Origin: Prochlorococcus sp. AG-402-M18
GTDB lineage: Bacteria > Cyanobacteriota > Cyanobacteriia > PCC-6307 > Cyanobiaceae
Assembly: GCA_003216595.1 (NCBI GenBank)
Contig: QCIQ01000001.1
Span: forward strand, 159,415 to 223,414
Direction: 5' to 3'
Length of the DNA stretch: 64,000 nucleotides
The notes beneath the pieces are model-generated. The model was not told the origin of the DNA, searched no databases, and saw only the letters and a list, made by a program, of their open reading frames with translations. Below are positions 1-11,278 of the stretch, piece by piece (the first letter of the stretch is position 1; the number at the start of each line of letters is the position of its first letter). The translations under genes and the position numbers were made by a program.

Positions 1-894
1 ACCTTCCCCTTCTTCAGAAATTCTTGACAAGGCCGCCTCTAATTGTGGTCTGCAATCGCACCTTAATGATCCAAAGGCATCTCCAGTTAGACACTCTGAG
101 TGCATTCGCACTAAAACTGGTTCTTTTAAATTTTCTGGATCTCCTTTTATTATCGCGACATGTTCTGATCCATCCAATTCGTTTTTATAACCAATTGCCT
201 TGAAATCTCCAAATAGGCTTGGCAACTTTGCTATTGCTTGTCTATATACAAATCTCTCATTTTCAAGTCTGTAATGAATTAAATCCGCAATACTTATCAA
301 CTTTAAATTTTTTTCCTTGGCATATTTTTTTAATTCTGGGAGTCTAGCCATTGAACCATCCAGATTTTGGATTTCACAGATAACGCCAGCAGGAGATAGA
401 CCAGCTAACAAAGATAAATCTACTGCTGCTTCCGTATGTCCAGCTCTTTTTAATACCCCACCTATTTTTGCTCTTAAGGGAAAAATATGACCTGGTCTCC
501 TCAAATCTATTGGTTTTGTTTGACTATTAAGAGCAACTTGAATTGTTTTAGCTCTATCCTCAGCCGATATACCAGTTGACACTCCAAATTCAGGACCTGC
601 ATCGATGCTTACAGTGAATGCTGTTTGGTTTGAATCGGTATTTCTGTCGACCATTAATGGCAGATCTAATTGATCTAGTCGTTCCCCTTGCATTGCTAGA
701 CATATCAAACCCCTAGCTTCAGTTGCCATGAAATTTATTTGCTGAGGAGTCGCAAATTGAGCAGCACAGATTAAGTCTCCTTCGTTTTCTCTCTTTTCAT
801 CATCAACTACAACAACACATTCACCATTCCTAATAGCAGCAAGAGCATCCGCTATAGCATCAAATTCAACTTCATAACAATCTTCTGATTTCAA
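1..894 (-). CDS. ribBA: RibBA, bifunctional riboflavin synthesis enzyme (3' end cut by window edge)
   Basis: Riboflavin pathway enzyme joining 3,4-dihydroxy-2-butanone-4-phosphate synthase (N-terminal, RibB) to GTP cyclohydrolase II (C-terminal, RibA). My reverse-strand translation shows the RibB segments VVVVDDEKRENEGDL, RPGHIFPLRA and RAGHTEAAVDL, then the RibA entry VRMHSECLTGDAFGSLRCDC, which carries the first zinc-binding cysteines. The frame is open to base 1, so most of RibA lies outside the window. I chose a TTG start because GAGG sits about 7 bases upstream and the protein begins only a few residues before the conserved RibB start; no ATG lies nearby in frame. It is divergent from argC, with about 90 bases between the two starts. 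Confidence 0.93.
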   Translation of the reverse strand, partial: MKSEDCYEVEFDAIADALAAIRNGECVVVVDDEKRENEGDLICAAQFATPQQINFMATEARGLICLAMQGERLDQLDLPLMVDRNTDSNQTAFTVSIDAGPEFGVSTGISAEDRAKTIQVALNSQTKPIDLRRPGHIFPLRAKIGGVLKRAGHTEAAVDLSLLAGLSPAGVICEIQNLDGSMARLPELKKYAKEKNLKLISIADLIHYRLENERFVYRQAIAKLPSLFGDFKAIGYKNELDGSEHVAIIKGDPENLKEPVLVRMHSECLTGDAFGSLRCDCRPQLEAALSRISEEGEG

Positions 895-982
895 CTTATT
901 CCTCGTGTTTGTGGTGAAATGGTTCTTTGCTACTTATTCTCAAAATGAATATCTCACCATTCTACGAAATAACCTTGATGTT

Positions 983-2062
983 ATGGCAATTAGTACATCG
1001 AAAGCAGGGAGTATCGCAATTATTGGAGCATCTGGATATGGGGGACTTCAACTCGTTAAGTTGATTGATGAGCATCCAAATTTTGAGATTTCGTCTTTAA
1101 ATGGAGATCGATCAGTAGGTAAAAGCTGGAATGAAATAAATCCTTTCATGAAACTTTTGGGGGATAAAGAGATAACTAAAAGCAATATTGATCAAATTGC
1201 TCAGGATTCTGATTATGCAATATTGAGCTTGCCAAACGGTCTATCATCACAATTAACTCCTTTCTTATTAGAAAAAGGTGTTAAAGTCTTAGATTTATCG
1301 GCAGATTATAGATTTAAATCATTAGATAAATGGAAGGAAGTTTATTCCAAAGAAGCTGCAAAATATCAAAGATATGACTACGAATTATGTGAAGAGGCTA
1401 TTTATGGCTTTTCAGAGCAGTTTGGTAGTGAAATCTCAAAATCTAGATTAATTGCTTGTCCAGGTTGCTACCCAACATCATCTCTTAGCGTACTAATTCC
1501 ATTCTTAAAACAAGGATTAATAGAAAGTGAGGGAATTATTATTGATGCAAAATCTGGGACATCTGGAGGAGGGCGAAATCCAAGTGAACAACTTTTATTG
1601 TCTGAATGCTCTGAATCAATTAAACCCTATGGAGTCATTGGACATAGGCATACGGCAGAAATAGAAGAGATCGCTAGTCACTTTGCTGGTCATGAAGTTA
1701 ATTTGCAATTTACGCCTCATTTGGTGCCGATGGTAAGAGGTATTTTATCGACAGTTTATGCTCGTTTAAGAGATCCTGGATTAACAGCAGATGACTGCAA
1801 AATTGTAATTGAAGCTTTTTATAAAAATCAACCATTTATTGATATTTTGCCTGTAGGAATTTATCCAGCTACTAAATGGGTTAAAAATACAAATAAAGTT
1901 ATGATTTCAGTTGAAGTTGATAAACGTAATGGAAGAATAGTCTTAATGAGTGTTATTGATAATCTTCTAAAAGGTCAAGCAGGACAGGCTATACAAAATC
2001 TAAACATTATGCATGGAATTGAATCAGATATTGGTCTTCCTAAGATTACTTATTATCCTTGA
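983..2062 (+). CDS. argC: N-acetyl-gamma-glutamyl-phosphate reductase
   Basis: Third step of arginine synthesis: NADPH reduction of N-acetylglutamyl phosphate to the semialdehyde. The Rossmann loop IIGASGYGG lies near the N-terminus and the catalytic-cysteine motif ACPGCYPTS in the middle; GTSGGGR and GHRHTAEIEE are also family-typical. The frame is open back to base 905, but the extra 26 residues do not look like the family, so I start at the ATG giving MAISTSKAGS, about 360 residues, the usual ArgC length. The 3' end overlaps the convergent purN by 17 bases. Soluble, cytoplasmic. Confidence 0.95.
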   Translation: MAISTSKAGSIAIIGASGYGGLQLVKLIDEHPNFEISSLNGDRSVGKSWNEINPFMKLLGDKEITKSNIDQIAQDSDYAILSLPNGLSSQLTPFLLEKGVKVLDLSADYRFKSLDKWKEVYSKEAAKYQRYDYELCEEAIYGFSEQFGSEISKSRLIACPGCYPTSSLSVLIPFLKQGLIESEGIIIDAKSGTSGGGRNPSEQLLLSECSESIKPYGVIGHRHTAEIEEIASHFAGHEVNLQFTPHLVPMVRGILSTVYARLRDPGLTADDCKIVIEAFYKNQPFIDILPVGIYPATKWVKNTNKVMISVEVDKRNGRIVLMSVIDNLLKGQAGQAIQNLNIMHGIESDIGLPKITYYP

Positions 2063-2747
2063 GGCTAGTTCTTATATTCTTTGCGACTTTTGATATCGCT
2101 AAAGGTAATATTATATGCTCCATGTCTTGAATTCTTTTTTTTAAAGTCTCTTTACTATCTTGTTCTTTAATAGGGACTGCAGCTTGAATAATTATTGATC
2201 CTGAGTCAACTTCCTTTTGTACATAGTGAACTGTACATCCAGTAATAGTTACCCTCTTGTCTATCGCCTGCTGTATTGCGTCAACTCCTTTAAATGATGG
2301 CAAAAGTGAGGGATGTATATTAATTAATCGGTTTTTAAACCCATTAATTATTTCTTCACCAACAATTCTCATCCAGCCAGCCATAACAACTAATTCTACG
2401 GACAATTCCTCTAGCTTTTTCATTACCAACATGTCGTGTTCAAATCTCGATGAACATTCTCTATGATTAATAATTACAAAAGGTATTTTGTATTTGATTG
2501 CCTTTTTTATTGCTAAGCAATTGGGATTATTTACTATTAATATTGAAATATCTGCATTAAGTTGTTTATTTTTAATGGATTTAACAATGTACTCAAAATT
2601 TGAGCCGTTACCTGATGCAAGGATTCCTAATCGGATTTTTGGCGAATATAAAGGGATTGTTGAATCAAACGGACTAATTAGGCTCTGCTCTTTTAAATCG
2701 TAAGATAATTTATTCTGCTTATATTCGTTTTTATCCTGTTTCATCAA
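2046..2747 (-). CDS. purN: Phosphoribosylglycinamide formyltransferase (PurN)
   Basis: Purine synthesis: transfers formyl from 10-formyl-THF to GAR. The core starts near residue 38 with IRLGILASGNGSNFEYIV. The catalytic region INIHPSLLPSFKG and the later GCTVHYVQKEVDSGSII are classic PurN. About 37 residues precede the core; they are hydrophilic and unlike a targeting signal, and no other Met lies between, so either the start is right and the protein has a lineage-specific N-terminal extension or an alternative start codon is used. Convergent with argC and divergent from pgi. Confidence 0.93.
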   Translation of the reverse strand: MMKQDKNEYKQNKLSYDLKEQSLISPFDSTIPLYSPKIRLGILASGNGSNFEYIVKSIKNKQLNADISILIVNNPNCLAIKKAIKYKIPFVIINHRECSSRFEHDMLVMKKLEELSVELVVMAGWMRIVGEEIINGFKNRLINIHPSLLPSFKGVDAIQQAIDKRVTITGCTVHYVQKEVDSGSIIIQAAVPIKEQDSKETLKKRIQDMEHIILPLAISKVAKNIRTSLKDNK

Positions 2748-3029
2748 ATAATGATTATTTACAACTAAATATATGACGTTTAGAAGAAATTACAATATCA
2801 AAATATAAAGACATATTTAATAGTAATGAAAGTGAAATCAACATTTAGAGATACCCATCGTTAGATAAAAATAACTATCAAGCTTATGGACATTCCTATT
2901 TTTCAATTACTAAACATTCGCGATTTGAAAACCATTCTTCACTAATATAAATTAAATTAATTTGTTTAACGGTTCTCGTTTGAGAATACGGACTAACAGA
3001 ACTCATTAAGGAGTATTCTTTTAACAATA
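2748..3029. promoter_or_regulatory. Divergent purN/pgi intergenic region
   Basis: A 282-base A+T-rich gap between two divergent starts, so it must hold both promoters. I see no gene in it. Near the pgi side TTCTC-GTTT-GAGAA forms a 5-bp inverted repeat at about 2972-2985, and GGAG lies about 20 bases before the pgi ATG. I cannot assign a regulator. Confidence 0.4.
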
Positions 3030-4628
3030 ATGGCAATAACTGACATCATCCAGATGAATAACAACGATAAATGGATAAGGTACTGCGATCTTTTATTTAG
3101 CGATGATTCACTCGGGTTTTGGCTTGATATAAGTAGAATGGATGTCGAGAAGAGCGACTTTTCAAATTTTAAGGACATTTATTCCAAAGCTTTTGATTCT
3201 TTAGAAAGTCTTGAGAATGGATCGATTGCCAATATTGATGAAGGTAGACAAGTTGGTCATTACTGGCTTCGCAATCCGAAAATTGCTCCAACTCATGAAA
3301 TTTCAGAATCTATCACCAAAGCAATTCAAGATATATCAAAGTTTGGTGCATCAATATTAAATGGTGAAATAACTAACAGCGGTGGAAAAAAATATACAGA
3401 TGTTTTTTGGATAGGTATAGGTGGTAGTGGTTTAGGTCCCTTGCTTATTAAAGAGTCATTTAAGAGAGAGTCAATCGGATTGAATCTTCATTTTCTAGAC
3501 AATGTAGACCCCGATGGGATTTCACATAAATTAAATTCCATTCTTCCTTGTATTGAATCAACTTTATTTGTAGTTGTTAGTAAATCAGGTGGCACTCCGG
3601 AACCTTTGATAGGAATGGAGCAAGCCATGAAGTTTGTCCAAGATAACAACCAGAATTGGTCATCTCGAGCAATAGCAATTACATCAAAAGGGAGTAAGTT
3701 AGATGTTTTAGCAGCTAACGAAAATTGGTTAGATATTTTTGATTTACCTGATTGGGTTGGTGGAAGGACAAGTATTACTGGTGCTGTTGGATTATTACCT
3801 GCCGTACTAATTGGTGCTGACATAAACAAATTTTTAGATGGAGCATCTCATATGGATGTTCTAACAAGAAAAAAAGACATTAAAAATAATCCAGCAGCAC
3901 TTTTATCCTTAGCTTGGTATAAATCTGGAAATGGAAAAGGGCTAAGAGATATGGTTGTACTTCCCTACAGAGACAGATTAGAAGTTTTTAGTAGATATCT
4001 TCAACAACTTGTGATGGAATCCTTAGGCAAGAAATTAGATAGAGATGGAATTCAAGTTAATCAAGGTATCGCAGTTTATGGAAATAAAGGTTCTACCGAT
4101 CAGCATGCATATGTGCAGCAATTAAGAGATGGTATTGATAATTTCTTTGTTAATTTTATTGAGATTCTTCACGACCCATACGACATAGTAGAAGTAAAAA
4201 ATAAGCGACCAGGAGACTATTTATCAGGCTTTCTTCAAGGAACTCGATCAGCTTTGACTGAAGGCGGGAGACAGAATTTGACAATCACATTTAAATCATT
4301 TGATGAGTCAAGTCTTGGTGCATTAATTGCATTATTCGAGCGAGCAGTTAGTCTTTATGCTGAATTGATTAATGTTAATGCTTACAATCAACCTGGAGTA
4401 GAAGCTGGGAAAAAAGCTGCTACAAACATAATTAATCTTCAAAAGGCAATTGAAGAACTTTTGGAAGATGGAAAAGAAAGAACTTTAAGTCAGATTAATG
4501 ATGCATTGTCTACTGACTCAACTGAGTCGATTTATTTAATTCTGAGAAAACTTTCAGAAAATTCTGATCATTATTCAATGAATGGTAATCAATCAAATCC
4601 AGATCAATTAATTATTTCCAAAAAATGA
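3030..4628 (+). CDS. pgi: Glucose-6-phosphate isomerase
   Basis: Interconverts glucose-6-phosphate and fructose-6-phosphate, linking glycolysis, the Calvin cycle and the oxidative pentose phosphate route. SIS-fold landmarks are visible: [15 protein letters not shown] (sugar-phosphate loop), [12 protein letters not shown] and the catalytic-region [20 protein letters not shown]. The length of 532 residues fits the cyanobacterial form. The ATG is preceded by an A+T-rich leader. The 3' end faces leuS with only 3 bases between the stop codons. Confidence 0.96.
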   Translation: MAITDIIQMNNNDKWIRYCDLLFSDDSLGFWLDISRMDVEKSDFSNFKDIYSKAFDSLESLENGSIANIDEGRQVGHYWLRNPKIAPTHEISESITKAIQDISKFGASILNGEITNSGGKKYTDVFWIGIGGSGLGPLLIKESFKRESIGLNLHFLDNVDPDGISHKLNSILPCIESTLFVVVSKSGGTPEPLIGMEQAMKFVQDNNQNWSSRAIAITSKGSKLDVLAANENWLDIFDLPDWVGGRTSITGAVGLLPAVLIGADINKFLDGASHMDVLTRKKDIKNNPAALLSLAWYKSGNGKGLRDMVVLPYRDRLEVFSRYLQQLVMESLGKKLDRDGIQVNQGIAVYGNKGSTDQHAYVQQLRDGIDNFFVNFIEILHDPYDIVEVKNKRPGDYLSGFLQGTRSALTEGGRQNLTITFKSFDESSLGALIALFERAVSLYAELINVNAYNQPGVEAGKKAATNIINLQKAIEELLEDGKERTLSQINDALSTDSTESIYLILRKLSENSDHYSMNGNQSNPDQLIISKK

Positions 4629-4631
4629 TCT

Positions 4632-7220
4632 CTAAATAACTATATTAACTAATTTATTTGGAACAACAATTATTCGTTTTGGTTCTTTTCCTTTTATCCA
4701 TTTCTGAGCCGCCTCGCTTTTAATAGCTATATCCCCTAATTTGTCTTTAGATTGATTTTTACTGGCATCGATTGATCCTCTAACTTTTCCATTGATTTGA
4801 ATCATAAGTTTAAAAGTATCTTGTTCAATTGCACTTGCATCGAATTTTGGCCATGACTGAAGATGAATACTTTGATTATATCCGATTGTCTTCCAAAGCT
4901 CCTCTGCAATATGAGGTGAAAATGGAGAAGTTATTTTAACTAATATTGAAATAACATTAGTTAGAGTTTCATTGCTACAGTTATTAACTATTGAACTTAG
5001 GCCATTCACCGCTTTCATAAGCTCAGATATTGCTGTATTAAATTGAAGATTGTCCAAATCATCAGTTATTTCTTTAATAGCAATATTAATTAAACGCAAA
5101 GCATCATCATCTTTAGTCTTTTCTTTTTCTAAATTTAGTCTTGAATTACTCTTTATTAGTTCTAAAGTATTGATGACAAATTTCCAGAGTCTCTGTATAA
5201 ATCGATATTGCCCTTCAACATCTGAGTCATCCCATTCTAAATCTTTTTCTGGAGGAGCTTTAAAAAGAATAAACATTCTAGCTGTGTCTGCACCATATTT
5301 ATCTATGACTAAAGATGGGTCTACACCATTATATTTAGACTTTGACATCTTTTCATAGATAATTTCAATATTTTCTCCAGTAATTGGATCTTTAGGATCA
5401 TCAATATCTTTAATTTGATCTTTTGAAAAATATTTATTATTATTTGGATTTTTAAAAGTAATAGCTTGAACCATTCCCTGAGTTAATAGTTTCTTAAAGG
5501 GTTCATCAATATTTACTAATCCACAGCTTTTTAGAGCTTTGGTTAAAAATCTTGAATAAAGCAAATGAAGGATTGCGTGCTCAATACCACCAACATATTG
5601 TTTAACAGGTAGCCATTTATCTATTTCACTTTTTATAAATGGATTTTCCTTATTTTTAGGGTTTATATATCTTAAAAAGTACCAAGATGAACACATAAAA
5701 GTGTCCATGGTGTCAGTTTCTCTTTTTGCTTCATTTCCGCATTTAGGACAAAAAGTATTTATCCATTCTGTTCTTGTTGTTAAAGGTGACTTTCCTTTAC
5801 CAGTTAATTTAATATCAACAGGTAGAGAAACAGGAAGATCCTTATCAGGGACTCTTACTTGACCACACTTCTTACAATTAATTATCGGAATCGGGCAGCC
5901 CCAATATCGTTGTCTAGATATAAGCCAATCCCTTAATTTATAAGTAATTTTTGGTTTAGCCCAATTAGAATTAGAACCTAATTCAAGTATTTTAGTTTTT
6001 GCAATATCAGACTCAACTCCATTGAATCTATCTGAATTTATCATGATTCCCTTATCTACGTACTCAGCATGTAAATAACTTTCATCTTCATCATCATTGG
6101 GTCTTATGACATAATTAATTGGTAAATTATATGATTTAGCAAATTTATAATCTCTACTATCATGAGCGGGAACACCCATCACAGCGCCAGTTCCATACTC
6201 CATAATCACATAATCGCCAATCCAAACAGGTATCTCTTTATTATTGGCTGGATTAATTGCATTGACTCCTAAGTACATTCCAAGTTTTTTTCTACTATCT
6301 GAATTACGTTCTAGATCACTTAGCTTTTCTTGAGTTTTTCTAAATTCTTTTAATTGATCAATATTTTTATTGTTTATTAATTGATCAATTAATGGATGAT
6401 TTGATGCTAAGACAAGATAACTTACTCCATAGATTGTATCGATTCTTGTTGTAAAAGCTCTTATTTTTTGGTTATGATTTTTGATATCAAATGTTATCTC
6501 TGCACCGATTGATTTACCAATCCAATTTTTTTGCATAACCCTGACTCTTTCTGGCCAGTCTTTAAGATTAACTAAATCCTTATTTAGATCTTCGGCAAAA
6601 CTTGTAATACTTAAAAACCACTGGTTTAATTCCTTCTTCTCAACTTTAGCTCCAGATCTCCAAGATTTACCTTCAGAATCTACTTGTTCATTTGCAAGAA
6701 CAGTTTGATCAATTGGATCCCAATTTACTGTTGCTTTTTTTTGATAGGCAAGATTATTCTTATGTAATTGATTAAATATATATTGAGTCCATTTATAATA
6801 ATCTTCTTTGCAAGTAGTTACTTCTTTAGACCAATCTATTGATAATCCAAGTCGATCTAATTGATCTTTCATTTGTGAAATATTTTTATCTGTCCAGGTA
6901 GAAGGACTTGTCTCTCTCTCTATTGCTGCATTTTCAGCAGGTAAACCGAACGCATCCCATCCCATTGGATGAAGTACGTTATAACCTTGCATCCTTTTAT
7001 ATCTAGCTAGCACATCTGTAATGACATAATTCCTCACGTGCCCCATATGTAAAGAACCGGACGGGTATGGGAACATTGACAAGGCGTAAAAAGTGTTGTC
7101 TTTGTTTACCTCAGTATTTGTTCTATAGAGCCCTTGATTAGCCCACTCTTTTTGCCAATAAGCCTCTATTTCACGAGGTTCGTAACGCTGGTCAATATTC
7201 TCTGAAGTAGTATTATTCAA
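4632..7220 (-). CDS. leuS: Leucyl-tRNA synthetase
   Basis: Class I aminoacyl-tRNA synthetase that charges tRNA-Leu. Landmarks in order are the HIGH-type motif ([16 protein letters not shown], near residue 60), the [12 protein letters not shown] segment, the CP1 editing domain with [17 protein letters not shown] and [15 protein letters not shown], zinc-knuckle-like CxxC pairs, the [12 protein letters not shown] loop, and a C-terminal anticodon-binding region ending in the small leucine-specific domain. At 862 residues it is full length. Its start faces dapF across a 138-base divergent gap. Confidence 0.97.
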   Translation of the reverse strand: MNNTTSENIDQRYEPREIEAYWQKEWANQGLYRTNTEVNKDNTFYALSMFPYPSGSLHMGHVRNYVITDVLARYKRMQGYNVLHPMGWDAFGLPAENAAIERETSPSTWTDKNISQMKDQLDRLGLSIDWSKEVTTCKEDYYKWTQYIFNQLHKNNLAYQKKATVNWDPIDQTVLANEQVDSEGKSWRSGAKVEKKELNQWFLSITSFAEDLNKDLVNLKDWPERVRVMQKNWIGKSIGAEITFDIKNHNQKIRAFTTRIDTIYGVSYLVLASNHPLIDQLINNKNIDQLKEFRKTQEKLSDLERNSDSRKKLGMYLGVNAINPANNKEIPVWIGDYVIMEYGTGAVMGVPAHDSRDYKFAKSYNLPINYVIRPNDDEDESYLHAEYVDKGIMINSDRFNGVESDIAKTKILELGSNSNWAKPKITYKLRDWLISRQRYWGCPIPIINCKKCGQVRVPDKDLPVSLPVDIKLTGKGKSPLTTRTEWINTFCPKCGNEAKRETDTMDTFMCSSWYFLRYINPKNKENPFIKSEIDKWLPVKQYVGGIEHAILHLLYSRFLTKALKSCGLVNIDEPFKKLLTQGMVQAITFKNPNNNKYFSKDQIKDIDDPKDPITGENIEIIYEKMSKSKYNGVDPSLVIDKYGADTARMFILFKAPPEKDLEWDDSDVEGQYRFIQRLWKFVINTLELIKSNSRLNLEKEKTKDDDALRLINIAIKEITDDLDNLQFNTAISELMKAVNGLSSIVNNCSNETLTNVISILVKITSPFSPHIAEELWKTIGYNQSIHLQSWPKFDASAIEQDTFKLMIQINGKVRGSIDASKNQSKDKLGDIAIKSEAAQKWIKGKEPKRIIVVPNKLVNIVI

Positions 7221-7358
7221 GGAAGATCTCCTTCAGTAGTTGATTTGCCAATCAGATAATATTCTCATAAATTGATGCCCAATATGCGAATAGTTCTGAA
7301 ATTACTACTAAGAATGCTTTATTTTCTAACACCCTAGTTAACCAAGATTTTTTAAATC

Positions 7359-8213
7359 ATGAAAAATAATTTCTCAAAATATCAAGGACTTGGTAATGAT
7401 TTTATTATCTTTGATGCTCGTGGTAATAACTTAGTAAATTTATTTATTGAAAATAAAGATAACTTTATTGAACATCTATGTAATAGAAATTTTGGTATAG
7501 GAGCTGATGGAATTATTCTTATATTAGAGTCCAAAAATAATTGCTTTGTTAAAATGAGGATATTTAATTCTGATGGTTCTGAACCAGAAATGTGTGGAAA
7601 CGGTATACGATGCTTGATTGCTTTTTTAAATGATAATTATGAAATTAAAGATAAGTCTGAGATCCGAGTTGAAACTAAAGCTGGTCTAATTATTACCTCT
7701 ATTGACGGAAATAAAAATATTAAAGTAAATATGGGGGAACCTATACTTTCACCTGAAGATATACCTACTAAATTGTTAATGAATAATTTAACTATTCCCA
7801 ATGGTAAGATTACAATAAACGATCAAACTTTAAATGTTTATGCTGCTAGCATGGGAAATCCTCATATGATCGTATTTGTTGATAAAATTGAAAATATTCC
7901 ATTTGAAGATTGGGGAAGATGCCTTGAAAAACACAATACATTTCCCAATGATACCAATGTTCACTTTGTAGAATTAATTGATAAATCAAATATTAAAGTT
8001 AAAGTATGGGAGAGAGGTTGCGGGCCAACATTAGCTTGTGGTACTGGAGCTTGCGCATGTCTTGTCGTAACAGCTAATTTAGGTAAAACTTTAAACAAAG
8101 CTAATGTTTATTTACCAGGCGGAAAGTTAGAAATTGAATGGCCCAATCAATCAGGTCCAGTTTTAATGCAGGGGCCTGCATTAAAAGTATTTAGTGGAGA
8201 GATAGATATTTAA
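7359..8213 (+). CDS. dapF: Diaminopimelate epimerase
   Basis: Converts LL- to meso-diaminopimelate for lysine and peptidoglycan. It uses two active-site cysteines as acid and base, and both are visible: MCGNGIRC (Cys near residue 79) and LACGTGACA (Cys near residue 227). The opening KYQGLGNDFIIFDA is the family signature and 284 residues is the normal length. The next gene starts 12 bases after its stop, so this may be one transcript with the cysteine desulfurase and the two genes after it. Confidence 0.97.
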   Translation: MKNNFSKYQGLGNDFIIFDARGNNLVNLFIENKDNFIEHLCNRNFGIGADGIILILESKNNCFVKMRIFNSDGSEPEMCGNGIRCLIAFLNDNYEIKDKSEIRVETKAGLIITSIDGNKNIKVNMGEPILSPEDIPTKLLMNNLTIPNGKITINDQTLNVYAASMGNPHMIVFVDKIENIPFEDWGRCLEKHNTFPNDTNVHFVELIDKSNIKVKVWERGCGPTLACGTGACACLVVTANLGKTLNKANVYLPGGKLEIEWPNQSGPVLMQGPALKVFSGEIDI

Positions 8214-8225
8214 CCACTCTTCTAT

Positions 8226-9407
8226 ATGAAAAATATTTATCTCGATGCATCAGCGACTACTCCGCCACATATTGATGTAATTAATAAATTAAAGGATATA
8301 CAATCTGAATGCTGGGGAAATCCATCAAGTATTCATAAAGTTGGAGTTATTGCAAGAGATATTTTAGAAAGATCTAGATTATCAATAGCTAATAAATTAA
8401 AAGCCTCTTCTGACGAAATATTTTTCACTTCTGGAGCAACTGAATCGAATTATCTTGCTCTTAAATCTGTATCTAAAAATCTTGATAAAGGAAGACTTGT
8501 TATAAGTAACGTTGAACACCCTTCTATTAACTTAATAGCCAATCAATTGCGTATTGATGGCTGGGATATTAAATACTGGCCTGTAGATAATTATGGAATT
8601 ATTGACTTAGATCTGTTGGATGAAATGTTATCACCTCCGACAAAAATTGTTTCGATAATCTGGGGGCAAAGTGAGATTGGGTCCATTCAGCCCATAAATC
8701 TTATAGGAATGGAATGTAAAAAACGAAATATACTTTTTCATACTGATGCGACACAGGTCCTCCCTAGCGGCCTGTTTGATTGGAGTCATTTAAATGTTGA
8801 TATGCTTAGTGCCTCTGCGCATAAACTTCAAGGCCCTAAAGGAATTGGATTATTAATGTTGCGAAAAGGTGTTCGAGATTTATTGATAAATGATCCTTCC
8901 TATGGATTTAAGAATGGCTCTATAAGATCTGGCACTGAGTCAGTTCCGCTTATTGCAGGCTTTTCGACAGCAATTGGCCTACTAAATGAATATATAGAAG
9001 TTAGTGCTAATCAAACTTTATTTCCTGAGAATAATGTTTCTAAAATGACTTCTACTTTAAAAAATAATCTAGTTAAGAATAAACAACTTACATTTACTGG
9101 TCACCCTAAAGAACGATTACCAAATAATCTCTCATTTCTCTGTCATACAAAATCAATGATTCCAATTCATGGTAGAGAAATTGTTCGATTATTGTCACAA
9201 CATGGCGTCTATATAAGCAGTGGGAGTGCTTGCTCATCATCTAGTCAAGGACCAAATCCCATACTGGTAGCAATTAATATTGATAAACCACTCCAAGAAT
9301 CTGGATTAAGAATAACTATTGGTCCATGGATTTCAAATGATGATATTAATTCAGTTTCAAATATAATATATGAATTATTGCAATCTTTAGAACTCAAAAA
9401 ACAATGA
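8226..9407 (+). CDS. Cysteine desulfurase, NifS/IscS type
   Basis: PLP enzyme that takes sulfur from cysteine as a persulfide for Fe-S clusters and thio-modifications. The N-terminal YLDASATTPP, the HTDATQ segment (PLP-binding Asp) and SASAHKLQGPKGIGLL (Schiff-base Lys) are clear. The mobile loop SSGSACSSSSQGPNP carries the catalytic cysteine and is the long group I form, which argues against SufS. The size of 393 residues is normal. It lies in a tight run with dapF and the DUF1995 gene (10-12-base gaps). Which physiological acceptor it feeds cannot be told from sequence. Confidence 0.93.
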   Translation: MKNIYLDASATTPPHIDVINKLKDIQSECWGNPSSIHKVGVIARDILERSRLSIANKLKASSDEIFFTSGATESNYLALKSVSKNLDKGRLVISNVEHPSINLIANQLRIDGWDIKYWPVDNYGIIDLDLLDEMLSPPTKIVSIIWGQSEIGSIQPINLIGMECKKRNILFHTDATQVLPSGLFDWSHLNVDMLSASAHKLQGPKGIGLLMLRKGVRDLLINDPSYGFKNGSIRSGTESVPLIAGFSTAIGLLNEYIEVSANQTLFPENNVSKMTSTLKNNLVKNKQLTFTGHPKERLPNNLSFLCHTKSMIPIHGREIVRLLSQHGVYISSGSACSSSSQGPNPILVAINIDKPLQESGLRITIGPWISNDDINSVSNIIYELLQSLELKKQ

Positions 9408-9417
9408 TCATCAAATC

Positions 9418-10038
9418 ATGAATATCTTACCTTCAGATCTTAGAGAAGCTGAAACAAATGTATTTGAATCAATTCAAAGTTATTTTTTAAGTAATTCTGA
9501 ACAATCTTTTCTTTCTATCAACCTTAAATTTGAAGGATTACGAATCAATCCAATAATTTTTCGTTTATCTAACAAACTAACTGAAATTAAATTAGATAAT
9601 GTTTTATTATGGGCCGATGCTGGTGGAGCGGCTCTTGCTAAAAGAGATAACCCTGAATTGGCCAGTAAGATTTTTACATTTAAGGAGTTTATTAATTCTA
9701 CAGATTCGTTGAATTCATTATTATTAGTCTGTTCTCCTCAACCATATGATATTGAGATGTTTGAGCAAGTATGTTCTCATACTAATTCAACGGTAATTAT
9801 GGTTAACGGTAAGTTGGAAGATCCAATAGTAGGAATAGGAAGTGTCGGTAGGGAAATGAGAAAAAGATTTGCTGAAAAATGGAAAGTACTTTATTTTGTT
9901 CAACCATTATCTATGGGTGCATTGTTGAAAAGATTTCCTAATAACTGGGAGCTTTTTAAATTAAATCCTAATGGATATTCTTTTGTTAAATCATTTGATA
10001 AACGTCCTGATGATGAAACTATAATTCTAAACTTATAA
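9418..10038 (+). CDS. DUF1995 family protein
   Basis: Member of DUF1995, a family of cyanobacteria and plastids; plant relatives include a photosystem II assembly factor (LPA3). Supporting segments are the LPSDLREAE opening, GLRINPIIFRLSNKL, LLWADAGGAALAKRD and the C-terminal stretch PLSMGALLKRFPNNWELF. No signal peptide or membrane helix is visible, so it is probably soluble. A role in photosystem assembly is inference from plant homologues only. It sits 10 bases after the cysteine desulfurase and 4 bases before dacB. Confidence 0.8.
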   Translation: MNILPSDLREAETNVFESIQSYFLSNSEQSFLSINLKFEGLRINPIIFRLSNKLTEIKLDNVLLWADAGGAALAKRDNPELASKIFTFKEFINSTDSLNSLLLVCSPQPYDIEMFEQVCSHTNSTVIMVNGKLEDPIVGIGSVGREMRKRFAEKWKVLYFVQPLSMGALLKRFPNNWELFKLNPNGYSFVKSFDKRPDDETIILNL

Positions 10039-10042
10039 CTCT

Positions 10043-11278
10043 ATGAGTAAAAAAAATTATTTATATATTGGCATAATTTTATTATCAATAAATATATTAA
10101 ATAGTAATTTATTCAAATTATATTCATATTTACGACAAAGAATTAATATTAATACTATAGGTCTTGAAAAGTTTAATATCTGTCAGCCATTGCAAAATAA
10201 AATTGAAGATTATACTTATCATTTTAATCCTAATATTAGCGTTAGTATTTTAGATGATTCTGGTGACTTCATTGCAGATATTAATGGTCAAATCCCTCGG
10301 ATTCCTGCCTCTAATCAGAAGATCCTTTCCAGTGCTTTCTCTTTAGATATTCTAGGACCTTATTATACTCTTAATACATCTATTTTAGAGATGAATGATG
10401 GAAGCTTATATATAGATGCATCAGGTGATCCTGATTTTGATAAAAGCCATTTAGAAGATTTAATTAGTGATCTTAATAATACTAATTATAATTTACGTTT
10501 AAAAACGCCAATAATCGTTAAACAAAGCAATCCAAAAAATTGGTGGCCTTCAAGCTGGTCATATGCCGATAGAAGAGAAGAATATGGTGCACCTATTACT
10601 AAATATTCAATAGCTAGTAATACAAGTATTTATTCTTTAATTAATCCAATTGATAATTTTATTAATGAGCTAGAGACTGCTCTAAGAAAAAAGAATTTAT
10701 CAAAAAAATATTTTGTAAAATCAGTGAACGAAAACTATCCTATTGATTACATTTCGACAATTAAAGTTATCAATTCTGCTCCTTTATATATTTTACTAAA
10801 CCTTGTTAATTCTGAGAGCCATAATTTTACTGCTGAAGTTATTTTCAGACATTCAATAAGTGACTGGTCTCACGATTTCCCTAATCTAAAGTACAATAAT
10901 TGGATAAAAGATCAAAACTTTAATTCTGACAATTTTATCTTTGCAGATGCTAGTGGCTTATCTAGAAATAATAGAGTAACAACTTATGGTTTATCTCAGT
11001 TTTTGAGAAGAATGAAACTTAATAGATTTTCTGACTATTATTTCTCATCATTTTCTATATTAGGTGTTAGAGGCTCGTTAGCTAATGTAAAAGCTCCAGT
11101 AAACCTTAAGGGTAGAATTTTGGCTAAATCCGGGAGACTTAATAATGTTAGATCCGTTTCTGGTGTTTTTTTAGGAGAAGGCAAATTTTTTAGTATTATA
11201 GTTAACAATATGGATAATTCGACAAAACATATAATGAATATATTATCAATAGTAGATAATACTGATAATTGTAATTAA
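10043..11278 (+). CDS. dacB: D-alanyl-D-alanine carboxypeptidase/endopeptidase, PBP4 (S13) family
   Basis: Peptidoglycan-trimming serine peptidase acting in the periplasm. An uncleaved or cleavable N-terminal hydrophobic helix ([17 protein letters not shown]) provides export. The three penicillin-binding motifs are present: SNQK (SxxK, near residue 95), SRN in [13 protein letters not shown], and KSG in [17 protein letters not shown]. At 411 residues it is somewhat shorter than enterobacterial PBP4, as usual in picocyanobacteria. Its last 4 bases overlap the end of the convergent coaD. Confidence 0.9.
   Translation: MSKKNYLYIGIILLSINILNSNLFKLYSYLRQRININTIGLEKFNICQPLQNKIEDYTYHFNPNISVSILDDSGDFIADINGQIPRIPASNQKILSSAFSLDILGPYYTLNTSILEMNDGSLYIDASGDPDFDKSHLEDLISDLNNTNYNLRLKTPIIVKQSNPKNWWPSSWSYADRREEYGAPITKYSIASNTSIYSLINPIDNFINELETALRKKNLSKKYFVKSVNENYPIDYISTIKVINSAPLYILLNLVNSESHNFTAEVIFRHSISDWSHDFPNLKYNNWIKDQNFNSDNFIFADASGLSRNNRVTTYGLSQFLRRMKLNRFSDYYFSSFSILGVRGSLANVKAPVNLKGRILAKSGRLNNVRSVSGVFLGEGKFFSIIVNNMDNSTKHIMNILSIVDNTDNCN

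Noticed and set aside
2972-2985. LexA-type operator at TTCTC-GTTT-GAGAA
   Set aside because: Arms are too short and do not match the cyanobacterial SOS box; neighbours are not SOS genes.
3488-3829. 113-codon ORF antisense to pgi
   Set aside because: Fully covered by pgi with all its catalytic motifs; no independent signal.
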